Positions 34,079 through 36,419 of a DNA stretch of 36,419 nucleotides are shown here, one piece after another. Position numbers and translations under genes: made by a program. The notes under the pieces are model-generated. The model was not told where the DNA came from and searched no databases. It saw nothing but the letters and a program-made list of their open reading frames with translations. Numbering within the stretch: the first letter of the stretch is position 1; each line of letters starts with the position of its first letter. The DNA comes from Bacteroidales bacterium (GTDB taxonomy: Bacteria; Bacteroidota; Bacteroidia; Bacteroidales; UBA10428): assembly GCA_016935435.1 (NCBI GenBank), contig JAFGQZ010000028.1, forward strand, positions 1-36,419. Direction: 5' to 3'.

Positions 34079-34378
34079 ATGAATATCAAAATTAATTCGG
34101 TGAAGTTTACAGCTTCTAAACAACTCGAAACATTTGTTGAAAGCAAAATTCAAAAACTCGGTCAGTTTTCCGACGATATTATTGGTGCCGAAGTGTTTTT
34201 AAAGCTTGAAAATGTTCAGGACTTGGAAAACAAAATTGCTGAAATACGTATCGATATCCCGGGCAACGATTTGTTTGTGAAGAAGCAAAGCAAAACATTC
34301 GAAGAAGCAACCGACGAAGCCGTTGATGCCCTTAAAAGACAGATTACCAAAGTAAAAGAAAAGCGCAGGGGGATTTGA
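34079..34378 (+). CDS. hpf: Short ribosome hibernation-promoting factor (HPF/RaiA family)
   Basis: A 99-residue protein with the beta-alpha-beta-beta-beta-alpha layout of the family: the opening NIKINSVKFTASKQLETFVESKIQKLGQFSDDI, the central strands VFLKLENVQDLENKIAEIRIDIPGNDLFVKK, and the helix TFEEATDEAVDALKRQITKVKEKRR with its basic tail. It binds the decoding region of the 30S and silences ribosomes in slow growth. This is the short form, without the C-terminal dimerisation domain of long HPF. It follows the recombinase by 19 bp, and its strong SD is unusual for the window. Confidence 0.93.
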   Translation: MNIKINSVKFTASKQLETFVESKIQKLGQFSDDIIGAEVFLKLENVQDLENKIAEIRIDIPGNDLFVKKQSKTFEEATDEAVDALKRQITKVKEKRRGI

Positions 34379-34411
34379 TTTCCGGCTAAAAAAAAAATTA
34401 TAAAAAAAAGT

Positions 34412-34441
34412 TTTGTGGTAAACAAAATATTTATACATTTG
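34412..34441 (+). promoter_or_regulatory. Promoter of the tRNA-Thr/tRNA-Tyr unit
   Basis: TTTG (34412-34415), an 18-bp spacer and TACATTTG (34434-34441, perfect). The implied start near 34446 falls at the foot of the hairpin at 34445-34478. Confidence 0.6.
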
Positions 34442-34444
34442 CGA

Positions 34445-34478
34445 ACCGATTTCGAGAGGTAAAAACTCCGAAATCGGT
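34445..34478 (+). promoter_or_regulatory. Leader hairpin before tRNA-Thr
   Basis: ACCGATTTCG (34445-34454) pairs perfectly with CGAAATCGGT (34469-34478), with a bulged A and an inner GAG/CTC stem around GTAAAAA. It has no T tract and lies 16 nt before the tRNA, at or near the transcript start. A processing or stability element is likely; a role is not shown. Confidence 0.5.
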
Positions 34479-34494
34479 GTTCTTTCAAATGTTT

Positions 34495-34568
34495 GCCGAT
34501 GTAGCTCAGTTGGCCAGAGCAGCTGATTTGTAATCAGCTGGTCGGGGGTTCGAATCCCTCCATCGGCT
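34495..34568 (+). tRNA. tRNA-Thr (anticodon UGU)
   Basis: 74 nt. Acceptor GCCGATG pairs with CATCGGC, discriminator U. The D arm is GCTC…GAGC, the anticodon arm has loop TTTGTAA with anticodon TGT, and the T arm contains GGTTCGAATCC. CCA is not encoded. Confidence 0.97.
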
Positions 34569-34582
34569 CGACATTAAAAGCA

Positions 34583-34665
34583 GGGGAGTTACCAGAGTGG
34601 CCAAATGGGGCAGACTGTAAATCTGCTGGCGTACGCCTTCGGTGGTTCGAATCCATCACTCCCCA
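34583..34665 (+). tRNA. tRNA-Tyr (anticodon GUA)
   Basis: 83 nt, class II with a long variable arm. Acceptor GGGGAGT pairs with ACTCCCC, discriminator A. Anticodon loop CTGTAAA gives GTA; the T loop is TTCGAAT. CCA is not encoded. Confidence 0.97.
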
Positions 34666-34906
34666 CAAAACATTGAGTGTGAATATGATATAACTCATAG
34701 GCACACTCATTTTTCATGATTGGAAAATAAATCAGGTTGCTGTAAAGCTTCGCAGAAAGGTTTTGGTTCTTGATATGGTTTCCATAAACAAACAGAGAGG
34801 GTTCATGCCCTCAGAATCAGCTAAAGTTTTAATTATATACCAAAAAAAAACATTAAAGCTGATATTATAAAATGTTCTTTTTTAAAACATTGAATAATGG
34901 CAAAAA
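34666..34906. other. Spacer between the two tRNA pairs, with a probable terminator
   Basis: TGAGTGTG (34674-34681) pairs with CACACTCA (34702-34709) and is followed by TTTTT, a probable terminator for the Thr/Tyr unit. The rest is AT-rich, and no gene or perfect -7 box is seen. The promoter of the Gly/Thr/tuf unit should lie here. Confidence 0.5.
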
Positions 34907-34979
34907 GCGGGAGTAGCTCAGTTGGTAGAGCATAACCCTTCCAAGGTTAGGGCCGCGAGTTCGAATCTCGTCTCCCGCT
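34907..34979 (+). tRNA. tRNA-Gly (anticodon UCC)
   Basis: 73 nt. Acceptor GCGGGAG pairs with CTCCCGC, discriminator U. The anticodon stem TAACC/GGTTA encloses CTTCCAA, with anticodon TCC. T loop TTCGAAT. CCA is not encoded. Confidence 0.97.
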
Positions 34980-34984
34980 CGATG

Positions 34985-35056
<72 letters not shown>

Positions 35057-35100
35057 CAATAACAATTAATTAAAAGTTAATATTTAATATTTAGTTTGCT

Positions 35101-36288
35101 ATGGCTAAAGAAAAATTTGTAAAAAACAAACCTCACGTCAATATTGGTACAATCGGCCACGTTGACCACGGAAAAACTACACTTACTGCTGCTATTACTA
35201 CAGTTTTGGCAAAAAAAGGCCTTTCCGAAGTTCGCGATTTCGATTCAATCGACAATGCCCCTGAAGAAAAAGAACGTGGTATCACTATCAATACAGCCCA
35301 CGTTGAATACCAAACAGAAAAACGCCACTATGCGCACGTTGACTGTCCTGGTCACGCCGACTACGTTAAAAACATGGTTACAGGTGCTGCCCAGATGGAC
35401 GGTGCAATTGTGGTTGTTGCCGGAACAGACGGCCCCATGCCCCAAACACGCGAACATATCCTTCTGGCACGTCAGGTAAACGTACCGAAAATTGTTGTTT
35501 TCCTGAACAAAGTTGATATGGTTGACGACCCTGAACTTCTTGAACTTGTTGAAATGGAAGTTCGCGAGCTTTTAAGCTTCTACGAATTCGATGGCGACAA
35601 CACCCCTGTTATTCATGGTTCGGCTCTTGGTGCTCTCCATGGCGAAGCTAAATGGGAAGACAAAATTATGGAACTTATGAACGCAGTGGACGAATGGATT
35701 CCAATTCCCCCACGCGACAAAGATAAGCCTTTCCTTATGCCTGTTGAAGACGTATTCTCGATTACTGGCCGTGGTACTGTTGCTACCGGCCGTATCGAAA
35801 CAGGTACAGTTCACACAGGCGACGAACTTCAGATTGTTGGTTTAGGTGCCGAAGGACGCAAAACTGTTTGTACAGGTGTTGAAATGTTCCGTAAAATCCT
35901 CGACGATGGCGAAGCTGGCGATAACGTAGGTTTATTGCTCCGCGGTGTTGACAAAAAAGAAATAAAAAGGGGCCAGGTACTTGCAAAACCAGGTTCAATA
36001 ACCCCTCATACAACTTTCAAAGCCGAGGTTTATATCCTAAAAAAAGAAGAAGGTGGCCGTCACACGCCATTCCACAACAAATACCGTCCTCAGTTCTACC
36101 TGCGTACACTTGACGTAACAGGAGAAATACTTCTTCCGGAAGGAACTGAAATGGTAATGCCTGGCGATAATATCACCATCACCGTGAAACTTATCACCCC
36201 GGTAGCTATGGACAAAGGCTTGCGTTTTGCAATTCGCGAAGGTGGCCGTACAGTTGGTGCCGGACAGGTAACAGAAATTATTGAATAA
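35101..36288 (+). CDS. tuf: Elongation factor Tu
   Basis: The GTPase that brings aminoacyl-tRNA to the ribosome. At 395 residues it has the usual length. The G motifs are intact: GHVDHGKT (P-loop, residues 18-25), [12 protein letters not shown] (switch I), DCPGHADY (switch II), NKVD (G4) and SALGAL (G5). Domains 2 and 3 follow, with [23 protein letters not shown] and the C-terminal [13 protein letters not shown]. The codon use is strongly biased (many AAC, GTT, CGT, GAA), as expected of a highly expressed gene. No SD is present. It is embedded in the tRNA cluster with tRNA-Gly, tRNA-Thr upstream and tRNA-Trp downstream. Confidence 0.99.
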   Translation: MAKEKFVKNKPHVNIGTIGHVDHGKTTLTAAITTVLAKKGLSEVRDFDSIDNAPEEKERGITINTAHVEYQTEKRHYAHVDCPGHADYVKNMVTGAAQMDGAIVVVAGTDGPMPQTREHILLARQVNVPKIVVFLNKVDMVDDPELLELVEMEVRELLSFYEFDGDNTPVIHGSALGALHGEAKWEDKIMELMNAVDEWIPIPPRDKDKPFLMPVEDVFSITGRGTVATGRIETGTVHTGDELQIVGLGAEGRKTVCTGVEMFRKILDDGEAGDNVGLLLRGVDKKEIKRGQVLAKPGSITPHTTFKAEVYILKKEEGGRHTPFHNKYRPQFYLRTLDVTGEILLPEGTEMVMPGDNITITVKLITPVAMDKGLRFAIREGGRTVGAGQVTEIIE

Positions 36289-36306
36289 TTTGATTGCACG
36301 AACAAT

Positions 36307-36336
36307 AAAAGGTAAGTTTTAACCAACTTACCTTTT
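36307..36336 (+). terminator. Hairpin between tuf and tRNA-Trp
   Basis: AAAAGGTAAGTT (36307-36318) pairs perfectly with AACTTACCTTTT (36325-36336) across TTAACC. It has the form of an intrinsic terminator but a short T tract; it might also mark an RNA-processing point before tRNA-Trp. Confidence 0.7.
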
Positions 36337-36340
36337 CCAC

Positions 36341-36413
36341 ACGGGTGTAGCTCAGTTGGTAGAGCACTGGTCTCCAAAACCAGGTGTCGGGCGTTCGAGT
36401 CGCTCCTCCCGTG
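36341..36413 (+). tRNA. tRNA-Trp (anticodon CCA)
   Basis: 73 nt. The anticodon stem CTGGT/ACCAG encloses CTCCAAA, with anticodon CCA; discriminator G. Acceptor ACGGGTG pairs with CTCCCGT except for one U-U mismatch at position 6:67. T loop TTCGAGT. CCA is not encoded. It usually precedes secE-nusG in this position, beyond the window. Confidence 0.93.
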
Positions 36414-36419
36414 CAAAAC

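Overview
The window looks like chromosomal DNA of an anaerobic or facultative member of the Bacteroidota, probably a Bacteroidales or Marinilabiliales relative. The evidence is: a type IX secretion system (T9SS) component (PorT) and a giant T9SS cargo protein with a C-terminal sorting domain; a TamL-type outer-membrane assembly lipoprotein; promoters of the TTTG / TAnnTTTG type; almost no Shine-Dalgarno sequences; and the block rpsU - tyrosine recombinase - hpf - tRNAs - tuf - tRNA-Trp, an order I recognise from Bacteroidota. The species cannot be named from sequence alone.

Layout. 1-2.8 kb: an orphan lipoprotein, a long bidirectional terminator, an ECF sigma factor with an overlapping small membrane protein, and a divergent small membrane protein. 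2.8-4.6 kb: an AT-rich Fic-domain gene followed by a folded attC-like element, which looks like an acquired cassette. 4.6-7.4 kb: a tight operon of a TM1266-type regulator, hydG and hydE, for [FeFe]-hydrogenase H-cluster assembly; neither hydF nor a hydrogenase structural gene is in the window. 7.5-10.5 kb: a zinc-ribbon methyltransferase, a VOC protein, the SRP RNA on the minus strand with its own promoter and terminator, and a DUF4199 protein paired with a GT2 glycosyltransferase. 10.6-14.4 kb (minus strand): Nudix hydrolase, miaA, gapA, a secreted protein of unknown function, and two tiny paralogous lipoproteins that share a Cys-x4-Cys-Pro-Ala-Tyr motif. 14.6-15.4 kb: a nitroreductase and a strong bidirectional terminator.

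15.4-24.6 kb is dominated by one 2834-residue secreted protein built from nine two-domain units of about 266 residues, with a DUF5011-like lipoprotein 25 bp upstream in the same operon. A 149-bp MITE-like inverted-repeat element follows. 25.2-30.4 kb: an Ldh-family dehydrogenase, porT, a SpoU rRNA methyltransferase and TamL. 30.5-32.6 kb: fructose-bisphosphate aldolase and a triple helix-hairpin-helix membrane-anchored protein. 32.9-36.4 kb: the translation block.

Two themes connect genes. Surface export: PorT, the sorting-domain giant and TamL all belong to outer-membrane or secretion biology, although they are in separate operons. Translation: rpsU, hpf, tRNAs, tuf, miaA, a rRNA methyltransferase and SRP RNA lie within 28 kb. 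Only hpf and hydG carry textbook Shine-Dalgarno sequences, which is notable because bS21 (rpsU) is known to help hide the anti-SD in some Bacteroidota.
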